From positions 283,158-347,157 of the forward strand of contig NZ_JAVJQO010000003.1 in NCBI RefSeq assembly GCF_040218225.1: a stretch of DNA of 64,000 bases, written 5' to 3'. How positions within the stretch are numbered: position 1 is the stretch's first letter; every line of letters begins with the position of its first letter. The notes beneath the pieces are model-generated. The model was given only the letters and a program-made list of their open reading frames with translations, was not told the origin of the DNA and ran no database searches. This DNA comes from Gracilimonas sp. GTDB taxonomy: Bacteria > Bacteroidota > Rhodothermia > Balneolales > Balneolaceae. Both the position numbers and the translations under genes were made by a program. This document shows positions 53,128-62,000 of this stretch, in pieces.

Positions 53128-54594
53128 ATGGCACAAAAAATAACTTCACAGGAAAAAGATTATTCACAATGGTATCTGGATGTAATCCGGGAAGCTAAAC
53201 TGGCGGAACATTCGCCCGTACGCGGAAGCATGGTAATTCGCCCGAACGGAATGGCGCTCTGGGAAAATATGCGTGACGCTCTCGACCAGATGTTTAAAGA
53301 TACCGGCCATGAAAATGCCTATTTCCCGCTTTTTATTCCCAAATCATTCCTTTCTAAAGAAGCTCAGCACGTGGAAGGTTTTGCCAAAGAATGTGCGGTT
53401 GTGACTCACAGCCGTCTTAAAAGCGTAAACGGTGGCGTGGAAGTGGATCCCGAATCCAAGCTTGAAGAAGAACTGATTGTGCGCCCCACTTCAGAGACCA
53501 TTATATGGGATACTTACCGCGGGTGGATTCAATCTTACCGGGATCTGCCTATACTCGTAAATCAGTGGGCGAATGTAGTACGTTGGGAAATGCGCACCCG
53601 CTTATTCCTCCGAACCATGGAGTTCCTGTGGCAGGAAGGCCACACGGCTCATGCTACAAAAGAAGAAGCAGAGGTAGAAACACGACAGATGCTGGACGTA
53701 TATGCCACTTTTGCGGAAGAGTTTATGGCTATGCCTGTTATCAAAGGTGTGAAAACGGCTAGTGAACGTTTTGCCGGTGCCGTTGAAACCTATTGTATTG
53801 AAGCACTAATGCAGGATGGAAAAGCTTTACAAGCCGGAACTTCTCATTTCCTGGGACAAAATTTTGCCAAGGCTTTTGATGTGAAATTTCAGGATAAAGA
53901 TGGCGAACATAAATTGGTTTGGGCTACCAGCTGGGGCGTGTCTACCCGATTGATTGGTGGTCTGATTATGACACATTCTGATGATCAGGGATTGGTACTT
54001 CCTCCAAAACTTGCTCCTACACAGGTGGTAATTGTGCCTATTTACCGGAGTGATGAGCAGCGGGAAGCAGTCCTCGAATATGCTAACTCCATCTATAATG
54101 AACTGAAGGAACTGGGCGTTCGCATTAAAGTGGATGACCGGGACAATCAAAATCCCGGCTACAAGTTTGCCGAGCATGAAGCTGCCGGAATTCCACTAAG
54201 AATTGCTGTGGGTCCCCGTGATCTGGAAAACAATAATGTGGAACTGGCCCGCCGCGATACTAAAGAGAAAAACATTGAATCTCGCGAGGGATTAAGTGAA
54301 CGTATTGAAAAGCTACTGGCTGACATTCAGGATGAACTCTATGCCAAGGCTAAGAAACGGCGTGAAGACAATACTTCTGAAGTGGATTCTTATGAGGAGT
54401 TTCAGAAAGTGATCGAAGACAAAGGTGGATTTGTTTGGGCTCATTGGGACGGAACGCCGGAAACGGAAGAAAAAATTAAAGATGATACTAAGGCCACCAT
54501 TCGACTGATTCCCCTGGAAGATGGCGAAGAAGGAAAATGTATGGTAACCGGAAAGCCATCGAAGCAGAAGGTATTGTTTGCCCGTTCGTATTAA
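53128..54594 (+). CDS. proS: Proline--tRNA ligase, eukaryote/archaea-like short type
   Basis: The 488-residue class IIa synthetase has the short type without the internal editing (INS) domain of the long bacterial type: [20 protein letters not shown], motif 2 [20 protein letters not shown], and motif 3 [19 protein letters not shown]. It also has an anticodon-binding domain (about 290-390: [27 protein letters not shown]) and a zinc-ribbon-like C-terminal part ending in VLFARSY. It charges tRNA-Pro in the cytoplasm. Because of the missing INS domain, mis-acylated Ala-tRNA-Pro would need a separate editing protein. It is monocistronic. Confidence 0.96.
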   Translation: MAQKITSQEKDYSQWYLDVIREAKLAEHSPVRGSMVIRPNGMALWENMRDALDQMFKDTGHENAYFPLFIPKSFLSKEAQHVEGFAKECAVVTHSRLKSVNGGVEVDPESKLEEELIVRPTSETIIWDTYRGWIQSYRDLPILVNQWANVVRWEMRTRLFLRTMEFLWQEGHTAHATKEEAEVETRQMLDVYATFAEEFMAMPVIKGVKTASERFAGAVETYCIEALMQDGKALQAGTSHFLGQNFAKAFDVKFQDKDGEHKLVWATSWGVSTRLIGGLIMTHSDDQGLVLPPKLAPTQVVIVPIYRSDEQREAVLEYANSIYNELKELGVRIKVDDRDNQNPGYKFAEHEAAGIPLRIAVGPRDLENNNVELARRDTKEKNIESREGLSERIEKLLADIQDELYAKAKKRREDNTSEVDSYEEFQKVIEDKGGFVWAHWDGTPETEEKIKDDTKATIRLIPLEDGEEGKCMVTGKPSKQKVLFARSY

Positions 54595-54624
54595 TTATTT
54601 TTTCAACTTAGATTCACAATATTC

Positions 54625-54776
54625 GTTGTCATCCTGAGCGCACATTTGATAGATTAGGATTCAAATGTCTTCCGCGAAGGATCTCAAAATATATTACTTG
54701 CTGTTTTTTTGATTTGAGATCCCTCGTGTTATACACCATATCCCCATTCATTTAATTAACCACTCGGGATGACAAC
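54625..54776. repeat. Nested palindromic intergenic element (REP/BIME-like, ~152 bp)
   Basis: The outer arms GTTGTCATCCTGAGCG (54625-54640) and CACTCGGGATGACAAC (54761-54776) are inverted copies matching at 14 of 16 positions. The inner arms CGAAGGATCTCAAA (54675-54688) and TTTGAGATCCCTCG (54713-54726) match at 13 of 14. The element fills most of the gap between proS and the NAD(P)HX repair gene and contains no ORF. Confidence 0.65.
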
Positions 54777-54802
54777 ATTGGTAACAATGGATCATTATAT
54801 AC

Positions 54803-56302
54803 ATGCTAAAAATCCCACATCCATATTATTTATGCTCAGCTGAGCAATCCCGGTTTATGGATGAGAAAACCATCTCTGATTTCGGGATTGATGGTTTTAC
54901 GCTGATGGAAATTGCCGGAACCAGAGCTGCTGATTTCATTCAATCTGAAATTCCTTCTGGCTCTCATGTTATTTTCTTTTGTGGAAAAGGCAATAATGCT
55001 GGTGATGCACTTGTCATCGCACGACTTCTTTCTCAACAGGGATACCAAATCACAATATGCTTTTTGTCCGGAACTGATGAGTTAAGTTCTGACACCCAAA
55101 AGAATTTCGAGCTGCTTCAAAAGCTAGGTGAAGAAATTGAAATTCTGAATTGGGAAGATTTCAACCCAACCACCTACGATTTTATCGTAGATGGCATGCT
55201 GGGAACGGGACTGAATTCAGACATCCGTTCCCCCTACTCCGATGCCATCTCATGGATCAATAAACAGGAAATTCCGGTATTTGCATTAGATATCCCTACC
55301 GGATTACATGCTGATTCAGGACACATACTGGGAACCGCTGTTCAGGCCGATTATAGCTTGAGCTTCGGCGCCTTAAAAACCGGTTTTTACCTTAATCAGG
55401 GATTTGATACGGCTGGGGAAATCATTTTATGCGAACTTTCCTTTCCTAATAAATACAAAAAACCCACTGCTAAACTCATCGACAGGAGCTGGGTTGAAGC
55501 CAATTCTCCAACGCCAAAAGGGAAAAAACACAAATATGACGGTGGAGTACTGTATATCATTGCCGGCTCGGAGGGATTAACCGGGGCCGGAATTCTTGCT
55601 GCAAAAAGTGCCTGGTCGGCTGGACTTGGTGCAGTTGTCTTAATTACCCCAAAAGGATTACTCGAAATTTATGAGAAGCAGCTGGCGCAGATCATCAAGA
55701 AACCTGTTGGTGATCGCGATGATGTTTATTTCAAAGAATCCCACTTTGATCGGGTTATGGATATCATCCGGGAGAAACCGGGAAAGGTACTGATAGGTCC
55801 GGGTTTGGGAAGAGAAGAAGAAACCATTCGGTTCACCCAAAAAGTGTTGAAAAATTTTGAAGGGGACCTGGTCGTTGATGCTGATGCTTTATTTGCACTT
55901 TCAAAAATGAATGATTGGAATAAGCCCAACAACTCAAACTGGATTATTACTCCACATCCCGGAGAGTTGAAAACGCTGTTGAATCAGGACATAAATGACG
56001 ACTTTGACCGGCTCAGGCTTACCATAAAAAAGGCAGTAGAAGAAAAAATCACTATACTATCTAAAGGAATGCCATCGGTTATTGGAACAGAATCAGGAGA
56101 TGCGTATTTAACAGGATACGAAACCCGTATTTTTTCCCGAGCCGGATTTGGCGATGTTTTAGCGGGAAAAATAGGGGCTTATTGGCTTACGTATTCATCT
56201 ACAGAGCTGGCATGCTTTCACGGATTATTAGACGGCTTTGAAAAAGCCCAACAATATTTTGTCGAGAATTCCGGTTCTTTAGCACCTATAGATATTATTT
56301 AA
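54803..56302 (+). CDS. nnr: Bifunctional NAD(P)HX epimerase / ADP-dependent dehydratase
   Basis: The 499-residue fusion repairs hydrated NADH and NADPH. The N-terminal YjeF_N epimerase domain (about 8-215) has GIDGFTLMEIAG, FFCGKGNNAGDALVIARLL and VDGMLGTGL. The C-terminal carbohydrate-kinase-like dehydratase domain (about 230-495) has YIIAGSEGLTGAGILAAKSA, GPGLGREEET, VVDADALFAL and TPHPGELKTLL. The phosphate-loop motif reads AGFGDVLAG, with Phe where many homologues have Ser, inside a permissive position. The ATG at 54803 gives the usual N-terminal length. The VanZ gene begins 3 nt after its stop. Confidence 0.94.
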   Translation: MLKIPHPYYLCSAEQSRFMDEKTISDFGIDGFTLMEIAGTRAADFIQSEIPSGSHVIFFCGKGNNAGDALVIARLLSQQGYQITICFLSGTDELSSDTQKNFELLQKLGEEIEILNWEDFNPTTYDFIVDGMLGTGLNSDIRSPYSDAISWINKQEIPVFALDIPTGLHADSGHILGTAVQADYSLSFGALKTGFYLNQGFDTAGEIILCELSFPNKYKKPTAKLIDRSWVEANSPTPKGKKHKYDGGVLYIIAGSEGLTGAGILAAKSAWSAGLGAVVLITPKGLLEIYEKQLAQIIKKPVGDRDDVYFKESHFDRVMDIIREKPGKVLIGPGLGREEETIRFTQKVLKNFEGDLVVDADALFALSKMNDWNKPNNSNWIITPHPGELKTLLNQDINDDFDRLRLTIKKAVEEKITILSKGMPSVIGTESGDAYLTGYETRIFSRAGFGDVLAGKIGAYWLTYSSTELACFHGLLDGFEKAQQYFVENSGSLAPIDII

Positions 56303-56305
56303 AGA

Positions 56306-56713
56306 ATGACAAAACCGAGCAAAACCCTGACCCGATCGGTCAAACTTTATCTTACTCTCTTGGTTATTTCCACAGGCGCTATTCTGTACGGAACCCTTTT
56401 CCCCGTCAATTATGATGTTCCAAAATCGCTTTTGGGGATGGATAAGCTTGTCCACTTTATTATGTTTGGAGCCTGGACGTTCTTTTATGGCCTTGTTCGT
56501 TTTCTGAAAGATAAATTCAAGCTAACCCCTATTTTCCTGGTTGGTACTTTATTTGGGCTGATTGTGGAAGTTCTTCAGTACTTGCTGCCAACAGGCCGAA
56601 GCCCTGAAATCCTTGATTTTATAGCTGATATTTCTGGAACCGGACTCGCCATTTTAGTGCTCTACTTACTCACAAAAAAGGTCCCGGACTTCAAGGCTGA
56701 CCCCACATCATGA
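56306..56713 (+). CDS. VanZ-like family membrane protein
   Basis: The 135-residue protein has about four membrane segments (near 14-33, 48-65, 75-95 and 108-128). It carries the VanZ-like pattern DKLVHFIMFGAWTFFYG, then LFGLIVEVLQYLLPTGRSPEILDFIADISGTGLA (positions about 78-111), which is diagnostic. Proteins of this family are common and mostly of unknown role; the original VanZ confers low-level teicoplanin resistance. It is cotranscribed with the NAD(P)HX repair gene (3-nt gap), without an obvious functional link. Confidence 0.88.
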   Translation: MTKPSKTLTRSVKLYLTLLVISTGAILYGTLFPVNYDVPKSLLGMDKLVHFIMFGAWTFFYGLVRFLKDKFKLTPIFLVGTLFGLIVEVLQYLLPTGRSPEILDFIADISGTGLAILVLYLLTKKVPDFKADPTS

Positions 56714-56775
56714 TGTGATTAAAATTGCTTTGCCGGATTAGTTAATTGATTTAACTCTTAATTAATCCACATTTC

Positions 56776-57420
56776 ATGAGCTCTTCAAAACCTAAGTTCG
56801 ATCTTCGCAAAAACTATACTCTTCTATGTGAAGCAGGCCTCATTATTGCGCTTTTGATTTTCATTATAGCTTTCAAGTTCCACCTCCCGGTTTCTGAGTC
56901 TAACGGATCTTTTTCTGTTATAGAGGATGAGCCTCCTATCGTACTTTCGCCTATTACAAAACAGGAAAAACCTCCGGCAGCTCCACCCATTCCCCTTGTT
57001 CCTGCAGAAGTTCCTAATGATAAACCTATAGAGGCACCTGCCATCGAGTTTCCTGAATTCAGTGATCTCGGTTCAGCACTTGCGCTTCCGCCAGAAGAAC
57101 CCAAGGATGAAGAACAAGAAATTCTGGATCAGGTTGAATTCATGCCCAAAATGAAAGGCGGAGTTAAAGCTTTATATGCAGATATCACTTACCCGGAAAT
57201 GGCGAAGAGAAATGGTATTGAAGGTATAGTTGAAGTCAGGTTTATTGTAAATGAGAAAGGAGAAGTTGAAAATCCTGAAATTATTCGCAGCATTGGCGGT
57301 GGTTGTGATGAAGAAGTACTCAAGGCTATAAAAAAGCAAAATTATACCCCCGGGATTCAAAATGGGATCCTTGTAAAAGTAAGAATGAAACAGGTTGTAC
57401 ATTTCAGACTGAGTAACTAG
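56776..57420 (+). CDS. TonB-like energy transducer 1
   Basis: The 214-residue protein has an N-terminal membrane segment (about 16-35: LIIALLIFIIAFKFHL) preceded by the RKNYTLLCEAG motif shared by all four neighbours. A short proline-rich periplasmic linker follows (PPAAPPIPLVPAEVPNDKPIE), then a TonB C-terminal domain (about 125-214: FMPKMKGG, YPEMAKRNGIEGIVEVRFIV, SIGGGCDEEVLKAI). It should couple the ExbB/ExbD proton channel to outer-membrane receptors. No exbB, exbD or receptor gene lies in the window. It is the first of four paralogues. Confidence 0.9.
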   Translation: MSSSKPKFDLRKNYTLLCEAGLIIALLIFIIAFKFHLPVSESNGSFSVIEDEPPIVLSPITKQEKPPAAPPIPLVPAEVPNDKPIEAPAIEFPEFSDLGSALALPPEEPKDEEQEILDQVEFMPKMKGGVKALYADITYPEMAKRNGIEGIVEVRFIVNEKGEVENPEIIRSIGGGCDEEVLKAIKKQNYTPGIQNGILVKVRMKQVVHFRLSN

Positions 57421-57482
57421 CTAAAGAACGATAGAGAAGCTTTTCTTGCCATTTTTACTATTTTAACAGGTGTTGTTTTTCA

Positions 57483-58160
57483 ATGCCATTTAGAATAAGT
57501 GTAATGTTTCGAAAAGTTCCGGCAGCTGATTTGAGACTGACCTACCCTCTCATTCTTGAGGGTGGGATAATCCTTGCGTTGCTGATCATGATTGCAGCAA
57601 CAAATGTACGGTTCCCGGAACAAAATCAGGAGCGAATAGCTTTTGTAAGAAGTGAGGAAACGGCTTTGATACTTCCACCTTCCGTTTCTGAGACGAAGCC
57701 TGCTTTGAAACCTCCTCCTATTCCAACAGTTCCTGTTAAAATACCCAACGATGAGCCCATCGAGCTTTTTCCCGTCGAAATGGACGAGTTCAATATCATC
57801 GACAGACTTATGGTTCCTCCGTTACCGCAGCAAATTTTCACAGATGTTAACTATGAATTATTTAAAGATATTGAGCAACTTCCTGTTATGATTGGAGGAG
57901 AAGATGCCTTTCGCAAAAGTATTGACTACCCCAAGCATGCGCGTCGGTTCGGAATACAAGGCATTGTAGAAGTTGAATTTGAAGTAAATACAAATGGGCG
58001 GGTTCTCAATCCTATAATACTCCGCGGTATTGGTGGTGGATGCGATGATGCCGTGTTAAAGGCAATCAAAATTCAACGATACATCCCTGGCAAAAAAGCA
58101 GGTAAAGTCGCCTCTTTCCGAATTAAAGAAACCGTTCAATTCATTCTTCTTGATACCTGA
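57483..58160 (+). CDS. TonB-like energy transducer 2 (most divergent copy)
   Basis: The 225-residue paralogue has the same plan as its neighbours: a membrane segment (about 29-46), linker motif PPIPTVPVKIPNDEPIE, and a TonB C-terminal domain (about 135-225: YPKHARRFGIQGIVEVEFEV, GIGGGCDDAVLKAI). It differs most from the others. The linker lacks the Glu/Asp-rich stretch, the conserved YPEMA is YPKHA, and the end is VQFILLDT. The start at 57483 is used; an ATG at 57504 would remove seven residues. The 62-nt spacer upstream suggests cotranscription with copy 1. Confidence 0.88.
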   Translation: MPFRISVMFRKVPAADLRLTYPLILEGGIILALLIMIAATNVRFPEQNQERIAFVRSEETALILPPSVSETKPALKPPPIPTVPVKIPNDEPIELFPVEMDEFNIIDRLMVPPLPQQIFTDVNYELFKDIEQLPVMIGGEDAFRKSIDYPKHARRFGIQGIVEVEFEVNTNGRVLNPIILRGIGGGCDDAVLKAIKIQRYIPGKKAGKVASFRIKETVQFILLDT

Positions 58161-58283
58161 AAAAAATAACTACACTAAAAATTTGTTTAAAGAGTTAAAT
58201 TAATATTCTGCTACTTGCAGAGTATGTATAAAATCCCGTTCTTTTCAACTTATCGTTACAACAGATAATATTGTATTTGAATT

Positions 58284-58937
58284 ATGAGAAATGAAAGAAA
58301 ATCACCGAAAGCAGATCTGAAACGATCCTACACTGTCTATCTTGAGGCAGGTCTGATCATTGCACTGCTTTTCATGATCACTGCCGTTAAGGTTACGATC
58401 GAAACTGAACCTCCACAGGCAATAGCTCTTGATGAGCAGGAAGTCGTGGAAATGGAAGAGGTAATCCAAACCAAACAAATTGAAACTCCCCCACCACCAC
58501 CGCGTCCACCGGTACCGGTTGAAGTTCCCAATGATGAAATTATTGAGGACGAAATGATCGATCTTGATGCCGAGCTTGATATGGACGCACCGATGGATCT
58601 GCCTCCACCTCCTCCTGCTGAAGAGGAAGAAGAAGATTTCTTTGTGGTAGTAGAGCAGATGCCTAAACTGGAAGGAGGAATGGCTAAACTTCAGGGAAGT
58701 GTTAGATATCCTGAAATGGCCCGAAGAGCTGGTATTGAAGGGCGTGTTACTGTTCAGTTTATTGTAAACGAACAAGGCAAAGTTGAAAACGCAAAAGTCG
58801 TTCGTGGAATTGGCGGTGGTTGCGATGAAGAAGCCCTGAAAGCTGTTCAAGCGGCTAACTTTACTCCGGGAATGCAGCGCGGTCGCCCGGTACGTGTACA
58901 GTATGCTCTCTCCATCAACTTCCGCTTGGAAAATTAA
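58284..58937 (+). CDS. TonB-like energy transducer 3
   Basis: The 217-residue paralogue has a membrane segment (about 22-39), an acidic/proline-rich linker with PPPPPRPPVPVEVPNDEIIE, and a TonB C-terminal domain (about 128-217: EQMPKLEGGMAKLQGSV, YPEMARRAGIEGRVTVQFIV). It is nearly identical to copy 4 over its full length, and at DNA level the stretch around 58438-58480 matches 59337-59379 almost perfectly. It has its own terminator (58963-58995), also duplicated after copy 4. Confidence 0.92.
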   Translation: MRNERKSPKADLKRSYTVYLEAGLIIALLFMITAVKVTIETEPPQAIALDEQEVVEMEEVIQTKQIETPPPPPRPPVPVEVPNDEIIEDEMIDLDAELDMDAPMDLPPPPPAEEEEEDFFVVVEQMPKLEGGMAKLQGSVRYPEMARRAGIEGRVTVQFIVNEQGKVENAKVVRGIGGGCDEEALKAVQAANFTPGMQRGRPVRVQYALSINFRLEN

Positions 58938-58962
58938 TTCTAATACAATTTTTGAATCATTT

Positions 58963-58995
58963 AAAAGGTGTGATCAACAGGTCACACCTTTTTTT
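58963..58995 (+). terminator. Rho-independent terminator after TonB-like gene 3
   Basis: AAAGGTGTGA and TCACACCTTT form a 10-bp stem with an 8-nt loop and a following T run. It is almost the same hairpin as that after copy 4. Confidence 0.9.
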
Positions 58996-59094
58996 ATGAA
59001 ATGATATTTACCCCTTCTATTTTAAAACCGCTTTTGACTCTACTCGTTTTTTCAGGTTTGCAATCCAATAAAATGTTTGTTAGTTAGTTAATAA

Positions 59095-59110
59095 AACGAT
59101 TTAAGTCGTT
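59095..59110. promoter_or_regulatory. Near-palindrome upstream of TonB-like gene 4
   Basis: AACGATTTAAGTCGTT is an inverted repeat (AACGA/TCGTT around TTTAAG) 71 nt upstream of the copy 4 ATG. A comparable site is not evident upstream of copy 3. It could be an operator that distinguishes the control of the two duplicates; this is a guess from symmetry. Confidence 0.3.
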
Positions 59111-59181
59111 GTTTTGTTAGGCTTAATACTTATAGAAAACTTAAATACTGTAAGAAGTATTAGTTAAAGCTGGGAGAAAAA

Positions 59182-59835
59182 ATGCGAAACGAGAGAAAAT
59201 CACCAAAAGCCAATTTAAGAAAGTCATATACCATCATATTAGAGGTGGGAACAATTTTTGCCCTTCTGTTTATGATAGCCTTGGTAAAAGTAAATATTGA
59301 GACCGAACCGCCCAAGGAGATCGCTCTTGATGAACAGGAAGTCGTGGAAATGGAAGAGGTAATCCAAACCAAACAAATCGAAACCCCACCTCCACCACCG
59401 CGGCCACCAGTACCGGTTGAGGTTCCCAATGATGAAATTATTGAGGACGAAATGATTAACATGGATGCTGAACTTGATATGGATGCACCTATGGACCTGC
59501 CACCACCTCCGCCTGAAGAAGAGGAAGAAGAGGACTTTTTTGTGGTAGTTGAACAAATGCCAAAACTTAAAGGGGGCATGGCTAAGCTTCAGGGAAGTGT
59601 TACGTACCCCGAAATGGCTAGAAAAGCAGGTATCGAAGGGCGTGTAACTGTACAATTTATTGTGAATGAACAGGGTAATGTAGAAAATGCCCAGGTTGTT
59701 CGTGGTATTGGAGGGGGCTGTGATGAAGAGGCTCTGAGAGCAGTTAAAGAAGCGAGCTTTGAACCTGGCATGCAAAGAGGACGTCCTGTTCGGGTGCAGT
59801 ATGCTCTCTCTATTAATTTCCGGTTACAAAATTAG
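59182..59835 (+). CDS. TonB-like energy transducer 4 (recent duplicate of copy 3)
   Basis: The 217-residue paralogue has the same length and architecture as copy 3: a membrane segment at about 20-39, linker PPPPPRPPVPVEVPNDEIIE, and a TonB C-terminal domain beginning at about 128 with EQMPKLKGGMAKLQGSV. It differs mainly in the first 40 residues and in scattered conservative positions (MINMDAEL for MIDLDAEL, KEASFEPGMQ for QAANFTPGMQ). Its own upstream region (58996-59181) is unlike that of copy 3, so expression may have diverged. GGGAGAAAA precedes the ATG. Confidence 0.92.
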   Translation: MRNERKSPKANLRKSYTIILEVGTIFALLFMIALVKVNIETEPPKEIALDEQEVVEMEEVIQTKQIETPPPPPRPPVPVEVPNDEIIEDEMINMDAELDMDAPMDLPPPPPEEEEEEDFFVVVEQMPKLKGGMAKLQGSVTYPEMARKAGIEGRVTVQFIVNEQGNVENAQVVRGIGGGCDEEALRAVKEASFEPGMQRGRPVRVQYALSINFRLQN

Positions 59836-59860
59836 TCAACAGTATATTTAGATTAAACGT

Positions 59861-59892
59861 AAAGGTGTGATTTTTGATCACACCTTTTTTTA
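59861..59892 (+). terminator. Rho-independent terminator after TonB-like gene 4
   Basis: AAAGGTGTGAT and ATCACACCTTT form an 11-bp stem with a TTTTG loop and a T run. It is the sister of the terminator at 58963. It overlaps the end of the convergent NUDIX gene (stop at 59890). Confidence 0.9.
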
Positions 59893-60315
59893 TTGAGTTA
59901 AACTTCTGAGTATTTCTTTAAGGTTTTCGAAGCCGGCCTTCTCTATGGCTTCAGGTAATAACACCCATTCTACCTGTTCTATTCCTTCCTTTTCTTGAGG
60001 AATGAATGTTTCTGGCCTGGTAAAAATCATAGAGTACCACCAGGTTGTTTTACCCATTGTTTTTCCTTTTTCAGGATACTCATGGTAGCTGGTTCCGATA
60101 GTTGAAACAATGGCAGGCAAACTGCTTCCTACTTCTTCGGCTACTTCACGAACAGCACACATTTCAATAGACTCACCTTCTTCTAGTTTGCCTTTGGGCA
60201 AATCCCAATACCCATTCCTATAAATCATCAGCACTTCGGGTATGATTGAATCGGCAATGAATCTTAACACAACACCACCGGCTGCTTTAATGGGCTCTGG
60301 TTTATAGTCACTCAT
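59890..60315 (-). CDS. NUDIX hydrolase
   Basis: The 141-residue protein has the NUDIX box GKLEEGESIEMCAVREVAEEVGS (fits Gx5Ex7REUxEExGU) starting near residue 41, after GYWDLP. Preceding strands AAGGVVLRFI and a following TTWWYSMIFT are typical. These enzymes hydrolyse nucleoside diphosphates linked to another moiety; the WDLPKGKLE variant resembles diadenosine polyphosphate or diphosphoinositol hydrolases, but the substrate is unknown. Its ATG overlaps the DUF1844 stop by 8 nt, so it is coupled to that gene. Confidence 0.92.
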   Translation of the reverse strand: MSDYKPEPIKAAGGVVLRFIADSIIPEVLMIYRNGYWDLPKGKLEEGESIEMCAVREVAEEVGSSLPAIVSTIGTSYHEYPEKGKTMGKTTWWYSMIFTRPETFIPQEKEGIEQVEWVLLPEAIEKAGFENLKEILRSLTQ

Positions 60316-60634
60316 CTTTTCCAGAAGCTTCTCCAGAGTTTGTGTCTTTCTTTTTCTTTGACTCTTCAGCGTAATTCAATCTTAAGTTAGTAAGGGCTTG
60401 CTCAAGGTAACTTGCTGATTCTTTGGAAAGATTACCCTTCGTGAATTTCTTTAGCATACCCAGCGTATCGATTGCATATTTAGCTGAAGAAAGATCCATC
60501 TCCGTCTCCCCCGTTTCCGGGTGCTGAATTTTACCAAGACCCATCATCGCAATTTGCTGATGTTGTTGAACCAGCATCATAAATAATAGCTGTTCCTGTT
60601 GTTCTTCATTCAGTTTATTCCCATTCTCGCTCAT
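60308..60634 (-). CDS. DUF1844 family protein
   Basis: The 108-residue helical protein has the DUF1844 core LFMMLVQQHQQIAMMGLGKIQ followed by DLSSAKYAIDTLGMLKKFTKGNL. The tail is charged and low in complexity (ESKKKKDTNSGEASGKDE). The function is unknown. It is cotranscribed with the NUDIX gene, overlapping it by 8 nt, and divergent from the DUF1015/serC pair. Confidence 0.88.
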   Translation of the reverse strand: MSENGNKLNEEQQEQLLFMMLVQQHQQIAMMGLGKIQHPETGETEMDLSSAKYAIDTLGMLKKFTKGNLSKESASYLEQALTNLRLNYAEESKKKKDTNSGEASGKDE

Positions 60635-60755
60635 ATTCCTTCTCTTTTATAATTAGTTGTTTCATTCCCTAAATTTAAGGGCTTTCCAGTTAAATAAAGT
60701 TCATTTTTGTGTACATTAAGTGCCCCTAAGGATAACCAAAATCAAAAACTTTTTT

Positions 60756-61967
60756 ATGGCCGTTGTTAAGCCTTTTAAGGCATGGAGACCCCAGCCGGAT
60801 TTCGCCCCCGAAGTAGCATGTGTACCTTACGATGTAATTAATACCAAGGAAGCCAAAGACCTTGCAAAGGGAAAGCAAAATAGCTTTTTACATGTAATCC
60901 GTCCTGAAATCGATCTCCCCGAAAAAACTTCTGTCTATGATGCCAGAGTCTACGAAAAAGGACGGGAGAATCTGCACACCCTTTTAAACTCGGATGCTTT
61001 TTTGCAGGAAGAAAGTGACGCATTATACATCTATAGGCTCATCATGAAGGGCCGCTCGCAAACAGGAATCTTTGGATGTGTAAGTGTGGACGACTACAAC
61101 ACTGATGTTATCCTTAAGCACGAACTTACCCGGCCCGACAAAGAGGACGACCGAACTAAACATATCATCACTCAGGAAGCCCATGCCGAGCCCGTCATGC
61201 TTACATTCCGTGACGCGGGTTCTGTCACCAGCTTCATGAACAATCATATAGATCAAAATGAGCCGGTATATGATCTTATAACCGAAGATGGAATTCAGCA
61301 TACCATTTGGAAGGTAGAATCATCGGAGACCCTGGTTTCTGAGTTTCAAAAAATCCCCAAGCTTTATGTAGCTGATGGCCATCACCGTTGTGCCAGTGCT
61401 GCCAGAGCCGCTAAGGAATATGCTTCGCAGAATCCTGAGCATAATGGAAGCGAAGAATATAACTTTTTTCCGGCCGTGCTTTTCCCGATGGATCAAATGG
61501 AAATTTTGGCTTATAACAGAATTGTATTTTCGATTCCGGATAATTTCCTCAAGCAACTGGAAAATAAGTTCACGGTGCAGAAAAAGGCTAAACCTGTTCC
61601 GCCCAAGAAAGGAATGGTTTCTTTTTATGTGAATGATAACTGGTACGGGATTACTCTTAAACCTTCGGAGCATACCGACCCTGCTTCACAACTTGATATT
61701 TCTTTGTTACAAAACCAGATCCTTACGCCTATCCTTGACATCAAAGACCAGCGAACAGATCCAAATATTGATTTCGTGGGAGGTATCCGGGGCACCGATG
61801 AACTGGAGAGTCTGGTAGATAATGGCGAGGCTTCTCTCGGAATAAGCCTGTATCCAACTAGTATTGAAGAATTGCTGGACGTCTCTGATGCTGGCCAGCT
61901 TATGCCTCCAAAATCTACCTGGTTTGAGCCCAAACTTCGTTCAGGGCTACTTATACATACATTTTAG
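60756..61967 (+). CDS. DUF1015 family protein
   Basis: The 403-residue protein has the DUF1015 landmarks: MAVVKPFKAWRPQPDFAPEVACVPYDVIN, SFLHVIRPEID, LYIYRLIMKGRSQTGIFGCV, and the signature VADGHHRCASAARAAKEY, then NFFPAVLFPMDQMEILAYNR. The ATG at 60756 is chosen; upstream in-frame codons from 60720 add a stretch without homology. The function is unknown, but the gene is commonly found next to serine biosynthesis genes, and here it precedes serC by 33 nt. The HHRCA motif suggests metal or nucleotide binding. Confidence 0.9.
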   Translation: MAVVKPFKAWRPQPDFAPEVACVPYDVINTKEAKDLAKGKQNSFLHVIRPEIDLPEKTSVYDARVYEKGRENLHTLLNSDAFLQEESDALYIYRLIMKGRSQTGIFGCVSVDDYNTDVILKHELTRPDKEDDRTKHIITQEAHAEPVMLTFRDAGSVTSFMNNHIDQNEPVYDLITEDGIQHTIWKVESSETLVSEFQKIPKLYVADGHHRCASAARAAKEYASQNPEHNGSEEYNFFPAVLFPMDQMEILAYNRIVFSIPDNFLKQLENKFTVQKKAKPVPPKKGMVSFYVNDNWYGITLKPSEHTDPASQLDISLLQNQILTPILDIKDQRTDPNIDFVGGIRGTDELESLVDNGEASLGISLYPTSIEELLDVSDAGQLMPPKSTWFEPKLRSGLLIHTF

Positions 61968-62000
61968 ACCTCTAACTCACTAAAAAATTTAAAGTAAAAC

